DNA of 14,606 nucleotides from Gallionella sp. (GTDB lineage: Bacteria > Pseudomonadota > Gammaproteobacteria > Burkholderiales > Gallionellaceae). The stretch is from NCBI GenBank assembly GCA_029850565.1, contig JARCRR010000180.1:1-14606 (forward strand), written 5' to 3'. Within the stretch, counting starts at the first letter, position 1; each line of letters opens with the position of its first letter. Positions 1 through 6,478 of this stretch are shown here, one piece after another. The position numbers and the translations under genes are program-made. The notes under the pieces are model-generated. The model was not told where the DNA came from, did not search any database, and was given only the letters and a program-made list of their open reading frames with translations.

Positions 1-233
1 CCCCACACCTGTTCCAACAGTTGCGCGCGGGTATGGACCTTGTCTGGATGATTCATGAAGAAATGCAGCAGACGGAATTCCATCGGACGCAGGAACATCG
101 CAACGTCGCCCACCTGCGCAAGGTTGGTGGCAGGACAGAGATGCAGCGCGCCCAGCGAGATCGGCCGGTCGTTCTCATACCGGCCCCAATAGTTCGGGCG
201 GGGACTCAAGTTTTGATTCGAATGGGATTGCAT
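1..233 (-). CDS. PhoB/OmpR-type winged-helix DNA-binding protein without receiver domain (partial, 3' end off the window)
   Basis: The first 77 residues are present and the gene runs off the left edge. Residues 24-77 match the start of an OmpR/PhoB effector domain: a short beta-rich segment (ISLGALHLCP), then LRPMEFRLLHFFM and HPDKVHTRAQLLEQVW, which are very close to the PhoB equivalents. A normal response regulator has about 120 residues of receiver before this point; here there are only about 23, with no phospho-acceptor Asp. I chose the ATG at 233 because AAAGGA lies just upstream; in-frame ATGs at 251 and 266 would add 6 or 11 residues and still no receiver. The likely role is a transcription regulator controlled by level or partner rather than by phosphorylation. 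The family call is firm; the function is unknown. Confidence 0.8.
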   Translation of the reverse strand, partial: MQSHSNQNLSPRPNYWGRYENDRPISLGALHLCPATNLAQVGDVAMFLRPMEFRLLHFFMNHPDKVHTRAQLLEQVW

Positions 234-288
234 GTGGATTCCTTTGTGCATCACGACGGGATGCATCTTAGGAACGCCGACGAAGCGT

Positions 289-306
289 GAGAACCAATTA
301 GTTCTC
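289..306. promoter_or_regulatory. 18-bp palindrome upstream of the winged-helix gene (possible operator)
   Basis: The arms GAGAAC and GTTCTC flank CAATTA, and the inner AATT also pairs, so only one base pair breaks the symmetry. It lies 56 bp upstream of the chosen start of the winged-helix gene, in an otherwise gene-free stretch (234-367) that is locally AT-rich around 300-330. No T-run follows, so a terminator is less likely than a protein-binding site. Binding by a dimeric regulator, possibly the neighbour itself, is inference; PhoB-type proteins usually prefer direct repeats. Confidence 0.35.
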
Positions 307-367
307 GTTTAGTTATCTATATTTGGAATATGAGGGCGAGGCGGTGAGAAGGGATTTTAGTGCGGTA

Positions 368-1228
368 TCACTTTCCTGATCTTGTTGTTGCGTCCTGCAA
401 CAGGGGCAGATACCCCATCCAGTCGCTCACCGGGCCATTGTGCGAGAACAGCACGATGCCATGCTTGTCCAGAATGTAGGTGGTAGGGAACACGGCGGCG
501 ATGTCGCGGTCGTGCAGCGTCGTTCCATCCGCGAGCCTCAAGAGGTCGTCCGCCGAGTTCTTTGAACCGGAGTCGTGCAGGTAAAGGTTCAAACGTTGGC
601 GCGCGATGGCTTTGCGCGAAGTGGCAATATCCTCGCGCACCTGTAGCAACACCATCTTGATGGCGGGTGACTTGCGCAATGTTTGCTGAAGCTTCTGTAG
701 TTCCGGTAATTCCCGCTGACAAGGCGGGCACCACGAACCCCAGAAATGAAGCAACAACACCTTGCCGCGCAGATCGGAAAGTCTCATTACTTTGCCCGAG
801 GCATCCTTGAAACTCAGATCGAAGAATCGTTTGCCGCGCTCTGTGCCAACAGGCTTGCGTGCAGCTTCGGCGCGGGGCAGGTAGGGACCCCATAGCGTCC
901 CCCATGTTTTGGCATCGAACACCCGTTGCTCGTCTGCGGCATACACGACACAGTTCTGCTCGGTGGCCTCTTGGCATGTCTGCAAGGCAGTTTCGGTGGC
1001 CGCGCCGATGGAGCGTTCATCCGCCTTCCATGCCCATGTGCCGCCGGGGGCGATGGCGAAGGCGCGGTGTTGGTGAGAAGACAGAAAAGCGCGGTAAGCC
1101 TCTTTGCCACTGGCATCAAGGTGAGGCACTGATTCGATGTCGTTCACAGCAGCGGCGAAAACAGGGGCGCTTGATACGAGTAGCAGGAAGGCCAAGAGAT
1201 GTCGCACTAACAGACTCGAATCACGCAT
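368..1228 (-). CDS. Exported TlpA/ResA-like thioredoxin-fold protein with an extra N-terminal domain
   Basis: This 286-residue protein starts with a Sec signal peptide (hydrophobic residues 8-26, cleavage probably near VFAAA). The C-terminal part (about 130-280) is a TlpA/ResA-type thioredoxin domain. It has the active site WCPPC (C167, C170) after LHFWGS, and the cis-proline segment FPTTYILD. Such proteins reduce disulphides in the periplasm, for example during cytochrome c maturation. Residues about 45-105 form a second small domain (AFAIAPGG, W, two Ala-rich turns, C85 and C93, VVYAAD) that resembles DUF4189-like extracytoplasmic domains. I cannot assign its role. The ATG at 1228 is only 31 bp after the CCA end of tRNA-Arg with no terminator visible, so the gene may be read from the tRNA promoter. 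The Shine-Dalgarno is weak. The fold is certain, the substrate is not. Confidence 0.85.
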   Translation of the reverse strand: MRDSSLLVRHLLAFLLLVSSAPVFAAAVNDIESVPHLDASGKEAYRAFLSSHQHRAFAIAPGGTWAWKADERSIGAATETALQTCQEATEQNCVVYAADEQRVFDAKTWGTLWGPYLPRAEAARKPVGTERGKRFFDLSFKDASGKVMRLSDLRGKVLLLHFWGSWCPPCQRELPELQKLQQTLRKSPAIKMVLLQVREDIATSRKAIARQRLNLYLHDSGSKNSADDLLRLADGTTLHDRDIAAVFPTTYILDKHGIVLFSHNGPVSDWMGYLPLLQDATTRSGK

Positions 1229-1259
1229 GGTTCAGGCTCGTTCGGCAGGTCATTGAATT

Positions 1260-1334
1260 TGGTGTCCTCGACAGGAATCGAACCTGTAATTGCCCCTTAG
1301 GAGGGGGCGGTTATATCCATTTAACTACGAGGAC
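1260..1334 (-). tRNA. tRNA-Arg (anticodon CCU), CCA encoded
   Basis: On the minus strand a seven-base-pair acceptor stem (GTCCTCG with CGAGGAC) encloses a D arm. The anticodon arm has a stem GCCCC/GGGGC and loop CTCCTAA, giving anticodon CCT, which reads the rare arginine codon AGG. A standard T arm (ACAGG TTCGATT CCTGT) follows. The discriminator base is A and CCA is genomically encoded at 1260-1262. It lies between the peroxiredoxin gene (divergent) and the thioredoxin-like gene (same strand, 31 bp downstream). Confidence 0.97.
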
Positions 1335-1352
1335 AGCGGATGGTCGCGATGC

Positions 1353-1365
1353 GGCGCGCATTCTA
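1353..1365 (-). promoter_or_regulatory. Probable tRNA-Arg promoter: -10 box with GC-rich discriminator
   Basis: On the minus strand TAGAAT (1360-1365) matches five of six bases of the -10 consensus. It is followed at once by GCGCGCC, the GC-rich discriminator typical of stable-RNA promoters under stringent control. The tRNA begins 25 bases after the -10 box. No good -35 box is visible at 16-18 bp. Confidence 0.4.
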
Positions 1366-1368
1366 ACG

Positions 1369-1374
1369 TAAAAT
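1369..1374 (+). promoter_or_regulatory. Possible -10 box for the peroxiredoxin gene
   Basis: TAAAAT lies 32 bp before the peroxiredoxin ATG, back to back with the opposing tRNA -10 box. I see no convincing -35 element, so this rests on the box and its position alone. Confidence 0.25.
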
Positions 1375-1405
1375 CCCACCCCCGCTGAGGGGCAAGGAGA
1401 GCGAA

Positions 1406-1945
1406 ATGAAATGGTTGATCTTGTTCGGTCTGATCGCTGCCGTGGCTTTGCTGGTGAGTCAGATGGCGCGTGCGGGGGAGTTGCCGAAAGTGGGCGAGGC
1501 TGCTCCCGATTTCAATCTGTCGGATCAGGATGGCAAGCCGCATCAGTTGAAGGATTTTGCCGGGAAGTGGTTGGTGCTGTACTTCTATCCCAAGGATGAC
1601 ACGCCGGGGTGCACACAGGAGGCATGTGCCTTCCGCGACGATTTGAGCAAGCTCACCAGATTGGGGGCGCAGGTGGCGGGTATCAGTGTGGATGACGGTG
1701 CGAGCCATGCCGAATTCGCCAAGAAATATCACTTGCCGTTCCCTTTGTTGGCGGACAAGTCCACCGAGGTGGCGGCGCGCTATGGTGCATTGATGGATCT
1801 GGGGGTGTTCAAGTATGCCAAGCGCTACACCTTCCTCATCGATCCGCAAGGCAAGATTGCCAAGGTGTACCAGAAGGTGGAGACGTCGAAGCATTCGACC
1901 GAGATCATCGAAGATTTGCAAAATCTAGTGCGGAAAGTTGATTAA
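1406..1945 (+). CDS. Exported PrxQ/Bcp-type peroxiredoxin
   Basis: This 179-residue protein is a thiol peroxidase that reduces peroxides through an active-site cysteine. Residues 2-23 are a hydrophobic leader (WLILFGLIAAVALLVSQ, then ARA), so the enzyme is probably periplasmic or membrane-tethered, unlike the usual cytoplasmic Bcp. The AhpC/TSA domain follows: APDFNLSDQDG, then YPKDDTPGCTQEACAFRDD with peroxidatic C69 and resolving C74. That five-residue spacing is the PrxQ pattern. The second conserved Arg is probably in the KYAKRYTFLID segment. AAGGAG lies seven bases before the ATG. The next gene starts about 50 bp later on the same strand. The thioredoxin-like protein on the other side of the tRNA could be its reductant, but that is inference from location only. 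Confidence 0.92.
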   Translation: MKWLILFGLIAAVALLVSQMARAGELPKVGEAAPDFNLSDQDGKPHQLKDFAGKWLVLYFYPKDDTPGCTQEACAFRDDLSKLTRLGAQVAGISVDDGASHAEFAKKYHLPFPLLADKSTEVAARYGALMDLGVFKYAKRYTFLIDPQGKIAKVYQKVETSKHSTEIIEDLQNLVRKVD

Positions 1946-1996
1946 AGGGGCAACCCTACGGGTGTTTTGAACGGGATATAACGAGAAAGGGATGTA

Positions 1997-2446
1997 ATGA
2001 AGTATCCGAGAGTGAATGTTTTTGCAGCATGGTTCTTCATGGTGCAGACTGTGGCGATGGGATGGGTGGCGGCAACAGGGCGCATGGTGCTGGAGTTGTT
2101 GGGGATGACTACCTTCGAGGGGGATATCCCTGGGCGTATCGTCGGTGCTCTTCTCTTGTTCGCGGCAGTGTATGCGGTGTGGTATTTCCGTAATGGCTTG
2201 CCGCCGGAGGGCAAAGCGGAGGGCAGCGGCTACGGCTTCGGTCATCGTCTGATTTTGGTCGGCAATCTGATGGCGGCATCGTTGTTCGTCTTCCATTTCT
2301 TTGCCACCAGTATCGACGACTACAACACCCATCTCGTCCTGAACAAATTCACCACCGCGTTCGGTTATCTCTGCATGGGATTCTTCGCCGTGGGTTTCTC
2401 GTTCATCTATCAATCCTCTCTGCCTCAAGAAGAAAAGAAAAGCTAA
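1997..2446 (+). CDS. Four-helix inner-membrane protein of unknown function
   Basis: I do not recognise this 149-residue protein. It has four hydrophobic segments at about 9-28, 47-64, 84-104 and 118-138. A Pro/Gly/Glu-rich loop (about 67-83) lies between helices 2 and 3, and the C-terminus is charged (QEEKKS). His83, His100 and His112 lie near the membrane faces, but I see no clear haem or metal motif. AAAGGGA precedes the ATG. Its TAA stop at 2444-2446 is directly followed by the ATG of uup, so the two are almost certainly co-transcribed. That linkage may reflect operon economy rather than shared function. Confidence 0.85.
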   Translation: MKYPRVNVFAAWFFMVQTVAMGWVAATGRMVLELLGMTTFEGDIPGRIVGALLLFAAVYAVWYFRNGLPPEGKAEGSGYGFGHRLILVGNLMAASLFVFHFFATSIDDYNTHLVLNKFTTAFGYLCMGFFAVGFSFIYQSSLPQEEKKS

Positions 2447-4345
2447 ATGCCGTACATCACGCTAGATAAAGCCGCACTGGCCTTCGGTCACGTCGCCCTG
2501 TTGGATCACGTGGATTTTCAGTTGGACGAGGGTGAGCGCGTCGGTCTCATCGGGCGCAATGGCGGGGGCAAGTCCAGCCTGCTCAAGATATTGGCAGGCG
2601 AGGCGAAACTGGACGACGGTACGCTGTGGCGGCAACCCACCGCGCGTATCTGCTATGTGAGCCAGGAGCCGGTGCTGGATGCGAACGCCACGGTGTACGA
2701 CGAAGTGGCGCGCGGCTTGGGTGCCTTGTACAAACTCATCACCGACTACCATCACCTGTCGCATCAACTGGGTGAGCCGGATGCCGACTACGAGAAATTG
2801 CTGGAAGAGATGCAACCGCTGCAAACAGCACTCGAAGCGCAGAACGGTTGGGCGGTGCAGGCACGTATCGAGACGGCTATCGACAAGTTGGAGTTGGATC
2901 CTGAAGCGCTCATCGGTTCTTTATCAGGTGGTGTGCGCAAACGCGTAGCACTGGCACAGGCCTTGGTGGCCGAGCCGGAAGTGCTCATCCTCGACGAGCC
3001 GACCAACCATTTGGATTTCGCGTCCATCGAATGGCTGGAAGGATTGCTCACCGGCTTTCGTGGCAGTGTGTTGCTGGTCACCCACGACCGTAAGTTCTTG
3101 GACAACGTGGCGACGCGCATCGTCGAATTGGATCGAGGTCAGTTGGCGAGTTTCCCCGGCAATTTCGCCGCCTACCAAAAGATCAAAGAACGCATGTTGG
3201 CGGACGAGGCGGTGGTCAATGCCAAGTTCGACAAGGTGTTGGCGCAGGAAGAGGTGTGGATACGCCAGGGCGTGAAGGCACGCCGCACCCGTAACGAGGG
3301 CCGTGTGTTGCGTCTGGAGAAGTTGCGTCTGGAACGTGCCGCGCGGCGCGACAAGGTCGGCAAGGTCGAGATGAATCTGGACAAGGGCGACCGCTCCGGC
3401 AAACTGGTGGCGGAGTTGGAGAACGTCAGCAAGTCTTTCGGCACACGCAAGGTCATCAACGATTTCTCCTGCCGCATCCAACGCGGCGACAAGATCGGCC
3501 TGCTCGGCCCTAACGGTGCGGGCAAGAGCACGCTGCTCAAGATCATTCTGGGCGAACAAGCACCCGACAGCGGCGAAGTGAAACTGGGCACCAAGTTGAG
3601 CGTGGCCTACTTCGACCAGTTGCGCGCGCAGCTCGACGATAACGCCACGTTGGCCGACACTATCAGCCAAGGCTCGGACTTCATCGAGATCGGCGGGCAA
3701 AAGAAACACGTCATCAGCTACCTCGGCGATTTCCTGTTCGCACCGGAACGTGCGCGTTCGCCGGTGAAGTCCTTGAGCGGTGGCGAGCGTAATCGTCTGT
3801 TGCTGGCGCGCCTGTTCACGCGCCCAGCCAACGTGCTGGTGCTGGACGAACCGACCAACGACCTCGATATCGAGACATTGGAGCTGCTGGAAGAGATGCT
3901 GGCGCAATATGACGGCACACTGTTCCTGGTGAGCCATGACCGCGCCTTTCTCGACAACGTGGTGACACAGGTCATCGCATTCGAGGGCGATGGCAAACTG
4001 ATGGAATACGTGGGCGGCTATGAGGACTGGGTGCGCGTGAAGAAGTTCGAAGCCAACCAGAAGGCACCTGCCGCTGTCCAAGCGAAACCTGTTGCCAAGG
4101 CGGAGCCGAGCAAGCCGAAGTCATCAGCCAAGCTCAGCTTCAAAGAGCAAATAGAACTGGACGAGATGCCGCAGCGCATCGAAGTGTTGGAGCGCGAGCA
4201 GGAAGACATCGTGGCGGCACTTGGTTCGGGCGCTTTGTATCGCGACAATCCCGCCCATGCGAAACAGTTGCAGCAACGTGCAAGCGAGATCGAAGACGAG
4301 CTGCTGACGTTGATGGCGCGCTGGGAGGCGTTGGAGGGGCGTTAG
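2447..4345 (+). CDS. uup: ABC-F family ATPase Uup
   Basis: This 632-residue protein has two ABC ATPase domains on one chain and no membrane segments. Domain 1 has Walker A GRNGGGKSS (36-44), signature LSGGV (159-163) and Walker B with DEPTNHLD (183-190). Domain 2 has Walker A GPNGAGKST (354-362), signature LSGGE (443-447) and Walker B with DEPTNDLD (467-474). Between them is a basic linker (about 280-304, ARRTRNEGRVLRLEKLR), the region ABC-F proteins use to contact ribosome-bound tRNA. After about residue 555 a Lys/Pro/Ala-rich stretch leads to a coiled-coil tail (ELDEMPQRIEVLEREQ onward), the DNA-binding extension typical of Uup. Uup is linked to ribosome function and to limiting transposon excision. 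The length matches the family. Signature 1 reads LSGGVRKR, where E or Q is more usual at the fifth position. Confidence 0.95.
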   Translation: MPYITLDKAALAFGHVALLDHVDFQLDEGERVGLIGRNGGGKSSLLKILAGEAKLDDGTLWRQPTARICYVSQEPVLDANATVYDEVARGLGALYKLITDYHHLSHQLGEPDADYEKLLEEMQPLQTALEAQNGWAVQARIETAIDKLELDPEALIGSLSGGVRKRVALAQALVAEPEVLILDEPTNHLDFASIEWLEGLLTGFRGSVLLVTHDRKFLDNVATRIVELDRGQLASFPGNFAAYQKIKERMLADEAVVNAKFDKVLAQEEVWIRQGVKARRTRNEGRVLRLEKLRLERAARRDKVGKVEMNLDKGDRSGKLVAELENVSKSFGTRKVINDFSCRIQRGDKIGLLGPNGAGKSTLLKIILGEQAPDSGEVKLGTKLSVAYFDQLRAQLDDNATLADTISQGSDFIEIGGQKKHVISYLGDFLFAPERARSPVKSLSGGERNRLLLARLFTRPANVLVLDEPTNDLDIETLELLEEMLAQYDGTLFLVSHDRAFLDNVVTQVIAFEGDGKLMEYVGGYEDWVRVKKFEANQKAPAAVQAKPVAKAEPSKPKSSAKLSFKEQIELDEMPQRIEVLEREQEDIVAALGSGALYRDNPAHAKQLQQRASEIEDELLTLMARWEALEGR

Positions 4346-4351
4346 TCTCCA

Positions 4352-4375
4352 TCATTCCGACCTGCGCCGGAATGA
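4352..4375. repeat. Dispersed palindrome, copy 1 (uup-mltC gap)
   Basis: Arms TCATTCCG (4352-4359) and CGGAATGA (4368-4375) pair over eight bases around an eight-base loop. Its right half shares CCTGCGCCGG and then TGACGA at the same spacing with the palindrome at 8722-8741. There is no T-run, and the mltC ribosome-binding site follows directly, so it may be a stabilising hairpin or a mobile palindromic repeat rather than a terminator. Confidence 0.6.
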
Positions 4376-4392
4376 CGAGAGGAGGAGGGTAA

Positions 4393-5595
4393 ATGAATCG
4401 CAAAGTTCTGTTGCTGACACTCACCGCAGGCCTCCTCTGTCTGCCAGCCTGTACCACCAAGCAGATGATGCAGGTGGCACTCGCCAAGAATCCAGAGCAA
4501 GCGCTGAAGGGCATGGCGCAGAGCCGTGTCAATTCCTACAAATACAATCCCGAACTCATCCTTGCCGATCTCACGAAAGCGAGGAATGAATTCAACCGCC
4601 TGATGGGTAATGTGCAGAAGGAGAGCGGTGCCAAGTGGGGCAAGCGCGAATCCGGTACGCTGCCCAGCCGTACCCGCTACGTGAAATACACCGAGAACTA
4701 CAAGAACCGCGTGGTGGTGGATTACGACGCGGGCACCATACTCATCGAACATCTGGACGAAGACAAAGCGAAAGACAAATTGCGCAACGCGGCGGTGGTC
4801 GCCTTGCTCACGCCCGACGATCCCGGTGCGGTCGATCTGTTCTCCGACAAAGAGATATCGCTGACAGGCAAACCCTATCTGCAAGAGATGGTGGTGGATC
4901 AGAGTGGGGCGGTGCTGAAGTCGCATGAGGATGTGGAGCGCTATGCCGACTACCTCGTCACCCATCAGATGAAGCGTCGCACCATCGATGCCAACGGCGT
5001 GAGCAAGAACGTGATCTATGTGCAGATGAGCATGGTCAACGCGCACCTCGATAAACGCGCCGTTCAATACGCCGCCACCGTGCGCAAGCATTCCGAGACC
5101 ACCACCGTCAGTCGCAGTCTCATCTTCGCCATCATCAAGATCGAGAGCTCGTTCAATCCTTACGCCGTCTCCAGCGCACCCGCTTACGGCATGATGCAAC
5201 TGGTGCCGACCAGTGGCGGGCGCGAGGCGTATCGCAAGGCCAAGGGCGAGGATGTCTCGCCGAGCAAGGAATATCTGTTCGATGCGGAGAACAACATCGA
5301 GCTGGGTTCGACCTATCTGGGGGTGTTGCTCAACGACAGCCCGTTGCGCGAGATACGCAACCCGGTGTCGCGCGAATACTGTGCCATCGCCGCTTACAAC
5401 ACCGGCCCCAGCAACGTGTTCCGTGCCTTCAGCACGCTGACGGGCAAGGCGCGCCAAGCGGATGCGTTGGACAGGATCAACTCCATGCGCCCGGACGAGG
5501 TGTACGACGCGCTGCGTACCAAGCTGCCGTATGAAGAGACGCGCGGTTATATCGTGAAGGCGGTGGAGGCGAAGAAACGTTATGCGGTGATGTAA
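4393..5595 (+). CDS. mltC: Membrane-bound lytic murein transglycosylase C
   Basis: This 400-residue outer-membrane lipoprotein cleaves the MurNAc-GlcNAc bond of peptidoglycan. The signal peptide ends in the lipobox LPAC, with lipidated C20. Residues about 50-215 are the MltC-specific N-terminal domain. The SLT domain starts near 230. It has catalytic Glu251 in AIIKIESSFNPYAVS, then YGMMQL and the C-terminal AIAAYNTGP, the order seen in family 1 lytic transglycosylases. The GAGGAGGAGGG stretch is a strong ribosome-binding site. It sits 47 bp after uup on the same strand, separated by a palindrome. The length is slightly above E. coli MltC. Confidence 0.93.
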   Translation: MNRKVLLLTLTAGLLCLPACTTKQMMQVALAKNPEQALKGMAQSRVNSYKYNPELILADLTKARNEFNRLMGNVQKESGAKWGKRESGTLPSRTRYVKYTENYKNRVVVDYDAGTILIEHLDEDKAKDKLRNAAVVALLTPDDPGAVDLFSDKEISLTGKPYLQEMVVDQSGAVLKSHEDVERYADYLVTHQMKRRTIDANGVSKNVIYVQMSMVNAHLDKRAVQYAATVRKHSETTTVSRSLIFAIIKIESSFNPYAVSSAPAYGMMQLVPTSGGREAYRKAKGEDVSPSKEYLFDAENNIELGSTYLGVLLNDSPLREIRNPVSREYCAIAAYNTGPSNVFRAFSTLTGKARQADALDRINSMRPDEVYDALRTKLPYEETRGYIVKAVEAKKRYAVM

Positions 5596-5628
5596 AGGTT
5601 GCCTCTATAAACCTGCATCAGAACAGGG

Positions 5629-5656
5629 TTGAACTGTCTGTCAGTTGGAGTACAAA
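5629..5656 (+). promoter_or_regulatory. Predicted sigma70-type promoter of the alpha/beta hydrolase gene
   Basis: TTGAAC (5629-5634) and TACAAA (5651-5656) are separated by 16 bp; shifting the -10 one base to ACAAAT gives 17 bp. Transcription would start near 5664, giving a leader of about 20 bases that includes GGGAGGTG. This reading also explains the in-frame TTG at 5629 as part of a -35 box rather than a start codon. Confidence 0.45.
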
Positions 5657-5682
5657 TCCAACCCATCCGTATGGGAGGTGAT

Positions 5683-6450
5683 ATGAAAACCAAGACCATC
5701 GTATTCATCCACGGCATGTACATGAACTCCCTGAGCTGGGAACACTGGGTCACCCACTTCCAGACCCAAGGTTACAAGTGCCATGCACCGGATTGGCCCG
5801 GCAGAGATAAGCCCATCGAAGTCCTGCGTAACAACCATCCCGATCCGTCACTGGGCCAACTGACCTTGAGCCAAGTCGTTGAGCACTACACCGACATCAT
5901 CAGGGCGCTGGATGAAAAGCCCATCATCATCGGCCATTCGATGGGCGGGCTGGTCGTGCAAATGTTGCTGCAAAGAGGGTTGGCTGCCGCCGCAGTCGCC
6001 ATTGATTCCGCACCGCCGATGGGCGTGTTCAGCACCAAGTGGTCGTTCCTCAAATCCAACTGGGCGCACATCACGCCCTTCGTTGCGCAGGGCAGTCCGA
6101 TCGAGATGACGTTCGAGCGTTTTCAATACACCTTCGTCAATGATTATTCTTTGGCGGAACAACGCGCGGCGTACGAACGATATGTCGTGCCGGAATCGCG
6201 CCGCGTGCCGTGCGAATCGCTGACGACCCGTGTCGATTTCAAGAAACCGCATGCGCCGCTGTTGTTCATCGCGGGTTCGGCTGACCACATCATTCCAGCA
6301 TCGCTGAACAAGTGTAATCAGACCAAATACAAGTCATCGACTTCGGTCACCGACTTCAAGGAGTTCGCGGGGCGCACGCATTTCATCGTCGGGCAAAAGA
6401 ACTGGGAAGAAGTAGCGGACTACATCCTGGCTTGGCTGGATAAGCAGTAA
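5683..6450 (+). CDS. Alpha/beta hydrolase
   Basis: This 255-residue soluble enzyme has no signal peptide. It has the full catalytic set of the alpha/beta hydrolase fold: oxyanion segment FIHGMYMN near residue 10, nucleophile elbow GHSMGG (Ser86), acid Asp201 in AGSADHI and base His233 in GRTHFI. The reaction is probably hydrolysis of an ester, lactone or similar bond. The substrate cannot be told from the sequence. I start at the ATG at 5683 because GGGAGGTG lies four bases upstream; the longer frame from TTG 5629 adds 18 unlikely residues and overlaps the predicted promoter. It converges with the minus-strand gene ending at 6479. Confidence 0.9.
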   Translation: MKTKTIVFIHGMYMNSLSWEHWVTHFQTQGYKCHAPDWPGRDKPIEVLRNNHPDPSLGQLTLSQVVEHYTDIIRALDEKPIIIGHSMGGLVVQMLLQRGLAAAAVAIDSAPPMGVFSTKWSFLKSNWAHITPFVAQGSPIEMTFERFQYTFVNDYSLAEQRAAYERYVVPESRRVPCESLTTRVDFKKPHAPLLFIAGSADHIIPASLNKCNQTKYKSSTSVTDFKEFAGRTHFIVGQKNWEEVADYILAWLDKQ

Positions 6451-6478
6451 GAAAAGGAGTTGTCCTGTTCAAGCAAGC

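Noticed and set aside
1260..1334. tRNA-Arg as an island attachment site
   Set aside because: No second copy of the tRNA 3' end and no integrase occurs in the window.
2924..4081. Long minus-strand open frame (385 residues) opposite uup
   Set aside because: It mirrors the GC-rich codons of the clear Uup frame, shows no domain signature, and is rich in His, Gln and Arg as antisense shadows are.
4342..5457. Minus-strand open frame (371 residues) opposite mltC
   Set aside because: It is a shadow of mltC, which has a lipobox and complete catalytic motifs.
5629..5682. TTG start adding 18 residues to the alpha/beta hydrolase
   Set aside because: The ATG at 5683 has a strong ribosome-binding site, and the TTG falls in a good -35 box.
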